From positions 218,041 to 282,040 of the forward strand of contig CALEDQ010000028.1 in the NCBI GenBank assembly GCA_937949615.1: a stretch of 64,000 bases of DNA, given 5' to 3'. Each line of letters starts with the position of its first letter. The stretch's first letter is position 1. This DNA is from an uncultured bacterium (lineage in GTDB: Bacteria; Muiribacteriota; Ozemobacteria; Ozemobacterales; Ozemobacteraceae). The notes under the pieces were generated by a model that had not been told where the DNA came from, did not search any database, and worked only from the letters and a program-made list of their open reading frames with translations. Made by a program: the position numbers and the translations under genes. Shown in pieces: positions 9,132-17,060 of the stretch.

Positions 9132-9698
9132 ATGGGATTGTTGAGCAGTTTCAAGGTGATGAGTGTCCAGGGCATAGATCAGGACATCATTACCTTCAGG
9201 ACTTCCCGTGCCTGTTCGGTACTCGGAATTCTTTTCATGCTGGCCGGTGCGGGTATTATTTACCTGCTTCTTGCCGGAAAACTGTTTTTTTCCCTGTTTA
9301 CCTTCTGTCTTTTCTGTCTTTTCGTTTCTGCCGCTTTTTTGCTTGCCGGCCTGATCCTGATGACGTATCGCAAGTCGGTTTCTCTTGACCGCATGCAGAA
9401 AAAGATCGAGCTCGAAGAGTCGAGTATTCTCGGTGTGAGGCTGACTGCGTTTCATTTCGACGAAGTTATGAATATCGAGCTTACCAGAGATTCCGAGTGT
9501 ATCTGCACCAAGCATGCCAGTCTCTGGCTGGTTAAAGCTTATATCCGCCATTGCAGCGGCTTTTCGGTAGAAAAACTGTTTGCATCAGTGAGCCCGTCAG
9601 AAGCAAAATATGTGGCAGAGACCATTTCGATCTCATGCCACAAGGAGCTGATAATCAGCTGTATGACAAATGAAAGGCTTATTTTCAGCCAGATTTAG
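9132..9698 (+). CDS. Two-span membrane protein with PH-like C-terminal domain, unknown function
   Basis: 188 residues from ATG 9132. The open frame extends back to 8946, but the extra 62 residues are Cys-rich and unlike protein, and the promoter at 9049-9077 would not cover them. Two adjacent hydrophobic segments (~28-48 and ~53-77) form a hairpin in the membrane. The C-terminal ~110 residues (KSVSLDRMQKKIELEESSILG onward) have the alternating pattern of bacterial PH-like domains that follow a membrane hairpin. It overlaps the convergent SLH gene by four bases. Domain assignment is inference. Confidence 0.6.
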   Translation: MGLLSSFKVMSVQGIDQDIITFRTSRACSVLGILFMLAGAGIIYLLLAGKLFFSLFTFCLFCLFVSAAFLLAGLILMTYRKSVSLDRMQKKIELEESSILGVRLTAFHFDEVMNIELTRDSECICTKHASLWLVKAYIRHCSGFSVEKLFASVSPSEAKYVAETISISCHKELIISCMTNERLIFSQI

Positions 9699-10939
9699 TT
9701 GCCGGTTTCTGGCTCAGCCTGTTTCTGATCAGTGGCCTCTGCAATTTTGAGGATTTTTCGAATCTTTTCTCTTTTGGCTTTCAAAAGGGTTTTAAGGTTT
9801 TCGATGTCATCTTTTACTGCCAGCCGGTCTTTTTTGGTCGTCGGTTCTTCAACGATGGCGCTGAATTTGATCACTTCGTTCAACAGGCTGGTTGCTTCGA
9901 ACCAGGTAACATTATCTTCTGCGGCAAATCTTCCATCACCGTAGCCAAGCTTGAGCCCGCAACCAGCGAGTTTGACCAGCGCTTCGTATTCGGGGTTTTC
10001 AAAAGTTACGTCGAGATATTCGATTTTCTGGGCCTTCAGTTTGTCTTTTGCGAATGAGTCGAGAATGTATTCAAGAGTGAGTGCGAGTTGTCCGCGGCGG
10101 GCAAAATCTGAACTCTGCCCGGCGAGTATCGTGCGCATGCGTACCTGATCGGTTTCTTTGCCGGCCCTGGCGAAAAGGCCATTGATAATCTCGTTGAGGT
10201 CAGCGACTGTGATGAATGAGTCACCGTCAAAACTTGGGCGCAGAATAATTTTGTCAAAGGCGCCGGATGCCGTAAGATTCCTGATGACTGCCATGATCGG
10301 GTGGCTGAGCGGAATGTCGACAAAGCTGATTCCCTGATTGTCGCGACTTCCCATAAGGTCGGCGGCGACAGCTTCGTAAAATCTGTAGATAAAAAACACA
10401 GCGTCTTTAAGGGTAAGGCGGCGGCCTGCTCCCAGACTGCCGTCAGGAAAACCGCGCACGACAAATTTTTTCTGCAGGTATGAGATTTCGCTGCGGTATT
10501 TTTCAGAGATACGGTAATCTTTGTAGGTGGACGGCTCTGAACTTTCGTAGCTGATAAGGCTGGCGGCTTTGAGAGCGGCGCAGGCTCTTGCAAGGGTTTC
10601 GACCGCTTCTTTCCTTGTGATCGGGCTTTTTGAGCCCTTGCCTGCAATGATGCCCATGTGGCTCAGGTTCTTTACGTCGGCATTTTCGTAACCGAGCAGG
10701 TCGAGAGCTATGGCAATTTTTTCGGCAAACTGCTGGTGGTTGATGCTGCGATTCAACCGACCGGACTTCAAATGCTCCTGATCGATCAGACCAATTTCCA
10801 TGCCGAGCCTTAGTTCACGGGGGAGATTCCCGCTGCCGCCGGCAAAAACTGCCTGAAAGAGGCTGTTTCCGGCAAAAAGGGCCAGAAAGAGAATTGCCAC
10901 AAGCATGCCAGAGTAAAAAAACGAATTCGATTTGAACAT
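9695..10939 (-). CDS. SLH-domain protein, membrane-anchored or secreted
   Basis: 414 residues. An N-terminal hydrophobic segment (~9-33) acts as signal peptide or anchor. Four S-layer-homology-like repeats follow: around ADVKNLSHMGIIAG (~88-130), ISYLQKKFVVRGFPDGSLG (~155-195), MAVIRNLTASGAFD (~210-260) and YEALVKLAGCGLKLGYGDGRF (~310-360). Each has the ...L...G...G.....F.....ITR.EA pattern. The last ~45 residues are charged and helical (KDRLAVKDDIENLKTLLKAKREK). In outer-membrane bacteria SLH domains can bind peptidoglycan or secondary polymers and link it to the outer membrane. Start supported by GGAG upstream. Probably single-gene. Confidence 0.75.
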   Translation of the reverse strand: MFKSNSFFYSGMLVAILFLALFAGNSLFQAVFAGGSGNLPRELRLGMEIGLIDQEHLKSGRLNRSINHQQFAEKIAIALDLLGYENADVKNLSHMGIIAGKGSKSPITRKEAVETLARACAALKAASLISYESSEPSTYKDYRISEKYRSEISYLQKKFVVRGFPDGSLGAGRRLTLKDAVFFIYRFYEAVAADLMGSRDNQGISFVDIPLSHPIMAVIRNLTASGAFDKIILRPSFDGDSFITVADLNEIINGLFARAGKETDQVRMRTILAGQSSDFARRGQLALTLEYILDSFAKDKLKAQKIEYLDVTFENPEYEALVKLAGCGLKLGYGDGRFAAEDNVTWFEATSLLNEVIKFSAIVEEPTTKKDRLAVKDDIENLKTLLKAKREKIRKILKIAEATDQKQAEPETGN

Positions 10940-11093
10940 CTGTTTGCGCTCCGTTTTATTGTTTTGACAAGGTTATCGGCAATAAAAGGATTCTTGATTA
11001 GCTGAAATGGCGCAGCTTTTTGCCTGTTTAAGGGAAAGTTTGCTTAAATTTCTGCAGGTGGTAGAATGTGGCAAATTACAAGGAGAGTGGAAA

Positions 11094-13640
11094 ATGAAAA
11101 CTTTTATTAAGGCACTGCTGCTGATTCTCTTTATGGCTCAGAGCCTGGTTTTGCCTGGGCAGACCGAAACCGGCAGCCTCTTTACCCTTGAGAATGGCTT
11201 GAATATTTATATCAGACCGATGCGGGCAAATCCGGTGGTCTCTTTGAATCTTTGGGTAAAAGTTGGCTCAGTAAATGAAGAAGCCGGGCAGGAAGGTTAT
11301 GCGCACCTGCTTGAACGCCTGCTGTTTCGAGGCTCGCTGCGGTTTCCGTTTGCCGCTCTTGAAAATGAAATAAGGGCAACCGGAGCAAAACATGCTTCCT
11401 TCACTGCCAACGACTATACCAGTGTCGCCATTACCGGTGCTTCGATTTATTTTGAAAAACTGGTGGAACTGCTTACCGAAACAGTCTTTAACTCAGCCCT
11501 CGACGCCAAAGATCTGGGACAGGAAGCGAAGGCGATTATTGAAGAAATCAACGCTTCGACAAAGAATCCCAATACCTATATCACTCAGCTGATGATGGAA
11601 GAGGCTTTCAAGGTTCACCCCTACCGGCACCCGGTGATTGGTTATCGGGCAGTTCTTGAACAGGTTACCCGCGAAAAGATCGCCGAATTTTATAAAAAAT
11701 ACTATGTGCCCGCCAACTGCTGGTTGATTGTTACAGGAGATGTCGATCCCATGCTGGCTGCCGAAATTATTAAAAAATATGCCGGCAGTGTGGCAAAAGT
11801 TGCTGCTCCAGCGGTTTCCATTCCTCAGGAGGCGCCGCAGAAGGGTATGCGCATAAGAGTCGAGCAGGGTGATGTTCAGAACACCTTTATCCGTCTTGGC
11901 TGGCGTGTTCCTGGAGTTGAAAGTGTCGACAAATATGCCCTCTATGTCGTTGCCCGTATGATCGGTGGTGGTACGGCAAGCTGGCTCTGGAAGGAAATGG
12001 TTACAGAACAGCAGATCGCCGCTTCTGCCGGCGCCGGTTACTATTCAAGTCAGTTTCCGATGCTTTTTCAGGTGGGTGGTGTAACAACCCCGGGCAAGGC
12101 AAGACAGTTCGTCGAAGTGGCGAGAAGGATAGTCGCCAGACTTACTGATGGCGAAATCAGCCAGGAAGAAATCGAGGCGGCAAAGCAGCAGATCATTGCC
12201 GACGATATCTTTGGTCGTGAAACCGCAGAAAATCAGGCTGCGAATCTTGGACATTTTGCGATGCTGTCTGATATCGGCGACGCCGAAACCTTCGCCGACA
12301 ACATCAGACAGGTCAATCTCGAAGACATCAGAAGGGTCGCAACCGAATATCTCAATGACAATAATCTCACGGTTGCGAAACTCGAACCCAGAACTGTTGC
12401 TGACGATGCTCCGCCTGAAATGATCACGCTTGACAACGGTGTGCGCCTGATTCTTAAAGAAAATCACAGCGCACCGGTGGTTGCGGTTGTGGCCAAAATT
12501 GCCGCCGGTGGTCTGCGCGAAGAAAAAAAACAGGCCGGTCTGGCAAATCTGACAGCCGAGATGCTGGTCCGGGGCAGTCGACATTTTTCCGGCAGCGAAA
12601 TTGCAGATAATTTTGCGGCCATGGGTACCAAATATTCATCGCAGACCAGCAAAAGCTTCGTTTCTTTCAATCTGCAGGCGCTTGCTGAGAATTTTCAGAA
12701 ATCTCTCGACCTGTTTGTCGATATTCTCGTCGATCCTGATTTTCAGTCTTCAGAGCTTGACAAGCTTAAAGCTCAGGTTGAAGAATCTCTGCAGCTTGAA
12801 GAACAGGATATTTACAAATTCACTTCGCAACAGGCTCTGATGAGCATTTTCCCGGATACCCCGATCGGTTATTCGAACATTGGAACGATAGACGATGTCA
12901 AAAAAATAAAACGCCAGGATCTGTCAGAATTTCACTCTCGCCACTACGTTGGCGGTAATACGGTAATTGCGATTGTCGGCGATTTTTATATCAGGGAAAT
13001 GAAAGAGGCTCTGCTCTCTGCCTTTGGCCGGTTTTCTTCAAGTTCACCCAGAGAAGTGAAAAAACTCGAACTCAAGGAGATCGAGGAGCCTCTGGTTCTG
13101 AACCTCAAGAAAAATGTCGAGCAGGCGCAGGTCGTGATTGCAAATCGCACTCTGCCTGCATCTGATGAAAAAAGCATTGCAATGGAAATCGCCCAGACAA
13201 TGTTGTCGGGCGGCCCCGCTTCAAAGCTGATTGCAAGTCTCAGAGACCGCGATTCAGTTGCTTTTTCGAGCTGGGCCTACAATGCCGGAATGGCCAATAC
13301 CGGTTATTTCCTTGCTACGGCGGTAACTGCGCCACCGCTAGCTTCTCAGGCAACTGAAGGTTTGAAAAAAGAAATCGAGCTGTTCAAGCAGAATGGTTTT
13401 ACTCCCGATGAATTTGAGCGGGCGAAAAAATTTCTTGTGGGTCAGTATGCGCTGTCATTGGCCGATAACCTGTCGCTGGCCGACAATGCCGCTTCTGACG
13501 AACTGCTGGGCAAAGGCTTTGATTTCTATCGGCGCTACCCGCAGATCCTCGCTTCAACGACGCCGGAACTGGTCAAAAGTGTTTCTTCCGAACTGATAAT
13601 GGCCAGCGGTTCTTATGCGATTGTGGTGACGACACCCTGA
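11094..13640 (+). CDS. Secreted tandem M16 (insulinase-like) protein with altered zinc site
   Basis: 848 residues from ATG 11094, preceded by AGGAGAG; the longer frame from 11007 lacks such a site and would bury the signal peptide (~1-25, hydrophobic LLLILFMAQSLVL). Two M16 modules follow, ~28-450 and ~455-848, as in PqqL-type periplasmic proteases. The first module has HLLER at residues 71-75 where active M16 enzymes have HxxEH, so the second zinc-binding His is Arg. The downstream Glu region (AIIEEINAS) is kept. The second module has NLTAE, also non-catalytic as is usual there. The protein may be an inactive M16 partner or chaperone rather than a protease. Confidence 0.88.
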   Translation: MKTFIKALLLILFMAQSLVLPGQTETGSLFTLENGLNIYIRPMRANPVVSLNLWVKVGSVNEEAGQEGYAHLLERLLFRGSLRFPFAALENEIRATGAKHASFTANDYTSVAITGASIYFEKLVELLTETVFNSALDAKDLGQEAKAIIEEINASTKNPNTYITQLMMEEAFKVHPYRHPVIGYRAVLEQVTREKIAEFYKKYYVPANCWLIVTGDVDPMLAAEIIKKYAGSVAKVAAPAVSIPQEAPQKGMRIRVEQGDVQNTFIRLGWRVPGVESVDKYALYVVARMIGGGTASWLWKEMVTEQQIAASAGAGYYSSQFPMLFQVGGVTTPGKARQFVEVARRIVARLTDGEISQEEIEAAKQQIIADDIFGRETAENQAANLGHFAMLSDIGDAETFADNIRQVNLEDIRRVATEYLNDNNLTVAKLEPRTVADDAPPEMITLDNGVRLILKENHSAPVVAVVAKIAAGGLREEKKQAGLANLTAEMLVRGSRHFSGSEIADNFAAMGTKYSSQTSKSFVSFNLQALAENFQKSLDLFVDILVDPDFQSSELDKLKAQVEESLQLEEQDIYKFTSQQALMSIFPDTPIGYSNIGTIDDVKKIKRQDLSEFHSRHYVGGNTVIAIVGDFYIREMKEALLSAFGRFSSSSPREVKKLELKEIEEPLVLNLKKNVEQAQVVIANRTLPASDEKSIAMEIAQTMLSGGPASKLIASLRDRDSVAFSSWAYNAGMANTGYFLATAVTAPPLASQATEGLKKEIELFKQNGFTPDEFERAKKFLVGQYALSLADNLSLADNAASDELLGKGFDFYRRYPQILASTTPELVKSVSSELIMASGSYAIVVTTP

Positions 13641-13660
13641 CCTGAAAAAGAGGTAAAAGA

Positions 13661-13699
13661 ACAGGCGCTGTTCCGGTTGGAACAGCGCCTGTATTTATT
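13661..13699. terminator. Bidirectional terminator between M16 and murC transcripts
   Basis: Perfect 14-bp stem (13661-13674 with 13679-13692) around GGTT. T-rich sequence follows on both strands, fitting termination of the rightward M16 gene and the leftward murC transcript. Confidence 0.85.
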
Positions 13700-13711
13700 T
13701 CTACAGATGAC

Positions 13712-13840
13712 TCAGGAGCCGTATCTGGCTTTGATCAGGTCAAGAATCTTGAACCCGACGCTTACGGAGGCGCGGGAGAGAACAACGGCAACGCTGAAAA
13801 GAAACAATACGGTAAGGATTGTCATGTCGGGGCTCCACAT
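13712..13840 (-). CDS. Possible 42-aa membrane peptide after murC
   Basis: Starts four bases after the murC stop and ends before the shared terminator. The peptide begins MWSPDMTILTVLFLF, has one hydrophobic span (~7-24) and a basic C-terminus (LIKARYGS). No clear ribosome site precedes the ATG, so translation would depend on coupling to murC. The hydrophobic profile and the position inside the transcript are the only support. Confidence 0.35.
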   Translation of the reverse strand: MWSPDMTILTVLFLFSVAVVLSRASVSVGFKILDLIKARYGS

Positions 13841-13844
13841 AATA

Positions 13845-15260
13845 TTAAACAGCTGCGCTTACAGGAATAGCGGAATAACTCAGACTGCGGGCTCTCATGC
13901 TTTCAAGGATTTCGGGCCCGATTCTGGTGATGCTTCCTGCGCCGATGGTGAAAACTACATCGCCTGGCTCAACATAGTTGAGAAGATGGTATTTAACGTC
14001 TTCGACATTTTTTACCATTTTGACCTTGCGACGATGTGAAACCGGCATGTGGTCAAGAATTACCTTGCTGGTGACCCCGGGAATAGGCTTTTCAGAAGCT
14101 GCATAAATGTCGGTGATGAAAAGTTTGTCGCAGTTATCGAAGCAGCGACCGAATTCCTGAGACAGGAAAAGCGTTCTTGAATATCTGTGGGGCTGGAAAA
14201 CAACCACGACCCGGCGGGCGCCAAGGCTGGTGGCGGCTTCAAGCGTGGCTTTGATTTCGTTGGGGTGGTGGCCGTAATCGTCGATGACGGTAACGCCTTC
14301 AACCTGACCTTTGATTTCAAAGCGTCTGCCGGCGCCGTGAAAGACGGCAAAGCCGGTCTGAATGGTTTCGAGGGCCAGGCCGATTTCGAGACAGAAGCCG
14401 ATAACCGGCAGAGAATTGAGAACATTGTGGCGGCCGGGAACTTCGAGATTGAAGCGGCCATAATTCTGCCCGCCAACGAGAAGATCGAAGCTGGAACCGA
14501 ACGGGTGCAGGCTGATGTTCTCAGCCATCAGATCGGAGGCCGTGTTGATGCCATAGGTAATGGTGCGCAGCTTTTCGGGAACATTCAGATTGCGGGTGAT
14601 GGGGTCGTCAGCGCAGACGAACAGAGCCCCTTCCTGAGAAATATGGCCGGCAAACAGTTCGAAGGCTTTGATAATGGCTTCAAGACTTGAGTAGTGATCC
14701 ATGTGATCGTTATCGATATTGGTGATAACGCCATACTGCGGGAAATATTTGAGAAAGGTTGCATCGCTCTCATCGGCTTCAGCAACCAGCAGATTGATAT
14801 TGCCTGCTGATGAATTACCTTTGAGGGCTGCGACATGACCACCGATAACGCAGGTGGGGTCTTTGCCGGCAACTTTGAGTACGGTTGCGATCATCGAGCT
14901 GACAGTGGTTTTGCCATGGCAGCCGGCTACAGCGATGCCGCAGTTTGAGTCGAGAAACAGTTCTGCCAGAAGATCCGAGCGGTGAACGGTCGGCAAACCC
15001 CGGCGATGGGCGGCAACAAGTTCAGGGTTGTCGCCGGCGATAGCTGTAGAAACTACAACCCGGCCCACATCAGAGGGGATATTGCGGGCGTTGTGCCCGA
15101 CATAAATCTTTGCGCCCTGAGATTTGAGATCTTCTGTTCTATCGTTGCTGCTGAGATCTGAGCCTGAGATTTTATAACCCTTTTTGAGGAAAATACTGGC
15201 CAGACCACTCATTCCAACGCCGCCGATGCCAATGAAGTGTATCCTGTTACGACGTGTCAT
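13845..15260 (-). CDS. murC: UDP-N-acetylmuramate--L-alanine ligase
   Basis: 471 residues. Cytoplasmic Mur ligase that adds L-Ala to UDP-MurNAc in peptidoglycan synthesis, using ATP. The N-terminal UDP-binding loop HFIGIGGVGMSG (8-19) and the ATP loop GCHGKTT (113-119) are intact, as are the central domain EADESDATFL and the C-terminal DDYGHHPNEI motif that is diagnostic of MurC. I start at ATG 15260 because the frame upstream to TTG 15317 encodes only a basic leader; AGGAGG lies 15 nt upstream, a rather long spacing. The gene is away from the usual mur/fts cluster. Confidence 0.95.
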   Translation of the reverse strand: MTRRNRIHFIGIGGVGMSGLASIFLKKGYKISGSDLSSNDRTEDLKSQGAKIYVGHNARNIPSDVGRVVVSTAIAGDNPELVAAHRRGLPTVHRSDLLAELFLDSNCGIAVAGCHGKTTVSSMIATVLKVAGKDPTCVIGGHVAALKGNSSAGNINLLVAEADESDATFLKYFPQYGVITNIDNDHMDHYSSLEAIIKAFELFAGHISQEGALFVCADDPITRNLNVPEKLRTITYGINTASDLMAENISLHPFGSSFDLLVGGQNYGRFNLEVPGRHNVLNSLPVIGFCLEIGLALETIQTGFAVFHGAGRRFEIKGQVEGVTVIDDYGHHPNEIKATLEAATSLGARRVVVVFQPHRYSRTLFLSQEFGRCFDNCDKLFITDIYAASEKPIPGVTSKVILDHMPVSHRRKVKMVKNVEDVKYHLLNYVEPGDVVFTIGAGSITRIGPEILESMRARSLSYSAIPVSAAV

Positions 15261-15443
15261 CTGCTTTTTTCTGCGCCTCCTTGCATTTGCCTGACTGTTG
15301 CAGGAACTTTTTCTCAATAACTATCGGTCGTTATCCGGCGGGACCTTAGAGAAAAAATCAGACAATGCAATTCTTCTGGAATGAAGGTTCTTTGCAAAAA
15401 CCGGCTGTCAGGATAGCATAAAATGCGAGGGTATGCAATTTAT

Positions 15444-15674
15444 TTAAGACTGGTGCACACGCTGGCGAAACAGCAGGCAGTGCTGGCCAGAGCTTGCAAA
15501 AACCACCATCGAGGGTAGCTGAGCCGACTTGAATCCGTGCGCCTTGCAGCCATAGGGTGCCGAAACCTGCCAGGTTACGAAAAAATACTGGCACTCACGA
15601 CAGTTTATGCGGCCCTGTGCGTCTTTGCCGCTATTCGCCACAGATTTTGATACAGTTTTGTTAACGGTAACCAT
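15444..15674 (-). CDS. Small Cys-rich conserved protein, unknown function
   Basis: 76 residues from ATG 15674; a TTG at 15722 would add 16. A CxxC pair (INCRECQYF), followed by YGCKAHGFKS, then SSGQHC, gives four spaced cysteines suggestive of a metal knuckle. The pattern C..C.YFFVTW ... GC.A.GFKS...PS.VV..SSG..C looks like a small conserved family that I recall from other Gram-negatives without known function. Divergent from the M48 protease gene, 100 bp away. No good ribosome site is visible. Confidence 0.6.
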   Translation of the reverse strand: MVTVNKTVSKSVANSGKDAQGRINCRECQYFFVTWQVSAPYGCKAHGFKSAQLPSMVVFASSGQHCLLFRQRVHQS

Positions 15675-15739
15675 AATATGCCCAATGCTGCTGAATTTAC
15701 TGTCTGGCGATGACTTCTGCAAGTCAAATTTTCAATTTC

Positions 15740-15768
15740 TTGACTATGCGGCCGATAAAAAATAGATT
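15740..15768 (+). promoter_or_regulatory. Promoter implying a leaderless transcript
   Basis: TTGACT at 15740-15745, 17-bp spacer, TAGATT at 15763-15768. The predicted transcription start (about 15775) coincides with the ATG of the M48 protease gene, which has no ribosome site. Confidence 0.4.
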
Positions 15769-15774
15769 GAACAG

Positions 15775-17013
15775 ATGAACCCCGAAAAAATTGAACGTTG
15801 TTTCTGGCTTCTCTTTGGTGGCTGGCTGATTTTAAGAAGCATGCTTCTCTGGGCACAATACACTGGCAGCACTGACCCGGCGATGACCAGCGAAGTTCTC
15901 AAGTTCTTCAGCCAGGCAGACATTTCTGCCGGCCGGGAGTATGCACTGCGTGGCTTCTGGTTCAAGACGGTGTATGGCATTTTGTATGCCCTGGCACTGG
16001 TGGCTCTTTTGCGTTTCGGCGTTTTTTCGGCGCTTTGGCAAAAAGCAGAGTCGCTGGCAGGGGCTGGTAGCTTGCGGGCTGATCTGGCATTCATTATCGT
16101 TTTTCTGCTTATAATTGAGCTATTGTCGCTGCCTTCAGCCATCTACTTCGGCCATTTCAGGGAAACGGCCGCCGGGTTCGCGCGCATCGATTTCGCCGGC
16201 TGGTTGCTGAAATACGCCAAGTCAGTCGGTCTCGGTATACTTTTCGAGACAGTCGTCATCATGCTGTTTCTTTCGCTCATCAGATGGTTCCCTGGCCGCT
16301 GGCCGCTTATTGTGCCTGTGGTGATGGGGGGCTTCGGTCTGGTGGTTACCTTTCTCGTGCCTGTTGTGGTTACCCCGCTGTTTTATAATCAGCAACCGCT
16401 GGAACAGGGCAAGTTTCGTGAAGGGCTTCTGAAAATGGCCGACAAGGCCGGCATGTCGGTTAAGGAAATCTATGTTGTCGATGAGAGCCGATATTCAAGT
16501 CATACGAATGCCTATTTTACCGGAGTTGGCTCGTTCAGGCGCATCGTTCTTTATGACACGCTGATAAAGAGTCACACCCCCGATGAAGCCGCCCTGATTT
16601 TTGCCCATGAGGCCGGTCACTGGCGGCATAATCACGTTGCCTGGGGCCTCACGCTTGGTGTGGCAGGCGTTTTGCTCTGCTGTCTGGCATGGTTTTATTT
16701 ATATGGCTGGCTGGAGCCGGTGCCCTGGTTTGGCCTGAAAGGAATCGGCAGCGCGGCGAATATACCCTTTTTAATGATCGTCGTCATCTTTTTGCAGCTT
16801 TTCGTTTCGCCGGTCGAAAGCCAGATCAGCCAGTTTATGGAAAGACAGGCCGATCGTGCCGCTCTTGAACTGACCGGTCTGCGCGATGTTTATGTTAATG
16901 CCCAGATAAGGCTGTCGCGTGATAATAAATCAGATCTGCTGCCTCACCCGCTCAGGGTATTCTGGCTTTACACCCACCCGCCGGCAATTGAACGCATAAA
17001 AGCGGCGCAATAA
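15775..17013 (+). CDS. M48 family CAAX-type (Ste24-like) membrane metalloprotease
   Basis: 412 residues. Zinc site HEAGHW with HEAGH at 278-282 and the third ligand in MERQAD (~356), as in Ste24/HtpX-type proteases. Several membrane spans flank the site (~12-30, ~60-80, ~100-125, ~145-175, ~180-205, ~300-320, ~330-350), and the pattern VTPLFYNQQPLEQG before the protease domain is typical of the Ste24 (CAAX prenyl protease 1) branch. In bacteria these act in membrane protein quality control. No ribosome site precedes the ATG; the mRNA may be leaderless. Confidence 0.9.
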   Translation: MNPEKIERCFWLLFGGWLILRSMLLWAQYTGSTDPAMTSEVLKFFSQADISAGREYALRGFWFKTVYGILYALALVALLRFGVFSALWQKAESLAGAGSLRADLAFIIVFLLIIELLSLPSAIYFGHFRETAAGFARIDFAGWLLKYAKSVGLGILFETVVIMLFLSLIRWFPGRWPLIVPVVMGGFGLVVTFLVPVVVTPLFYNQQPLEQGKFREGLLKMADKAGMSVKEIYVVDESRYSSHTNAYFTGVGSFRRIVLYDTLIKSHTPDEAALIFAHEAGHWRHNHVAWGLTLGVAGVLLCCLAWFYLYGWLEPVPWFGLKGIGSAANIPFLMIVVIFLQLFVSPVESQISQFMERQADRAALELTGLRDVYVNAQIRLSRDNKSDLLPHPLRVFWLYTHPPAIERIKAAQ

Positions 17014-17049
17014 AAAACCGGGCTGTCTGAGTTCATCAGGCAGCCCGGT
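17012..17049 (-). terminator. Terminator of the cNMP-MinD fusion gene
   Basis: Fourteen-bp stem (17017-17030 with 17036-17049, one G-U pair) around a 5-nt loop. On the minus strand it is followed by a run of T (17012-17016). It also lies directly after the convergent M48 stop and may stop that transcript. Confidence 0.85.
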
Positions 17050-17060
17050 CTGTAATCGGT

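Noticed and set aside
10964..10992. TTGACA as a promoter for the tandem M16 gene
   Set aside because: No acceptable -10 box at 16-18 bp; only AATAAA at 11 bp.
13677..14039. 120-aa frame overlapping the terminator and murC
   Set aside because: It starts inside a perfect terminator stem and runs antisense to murC.
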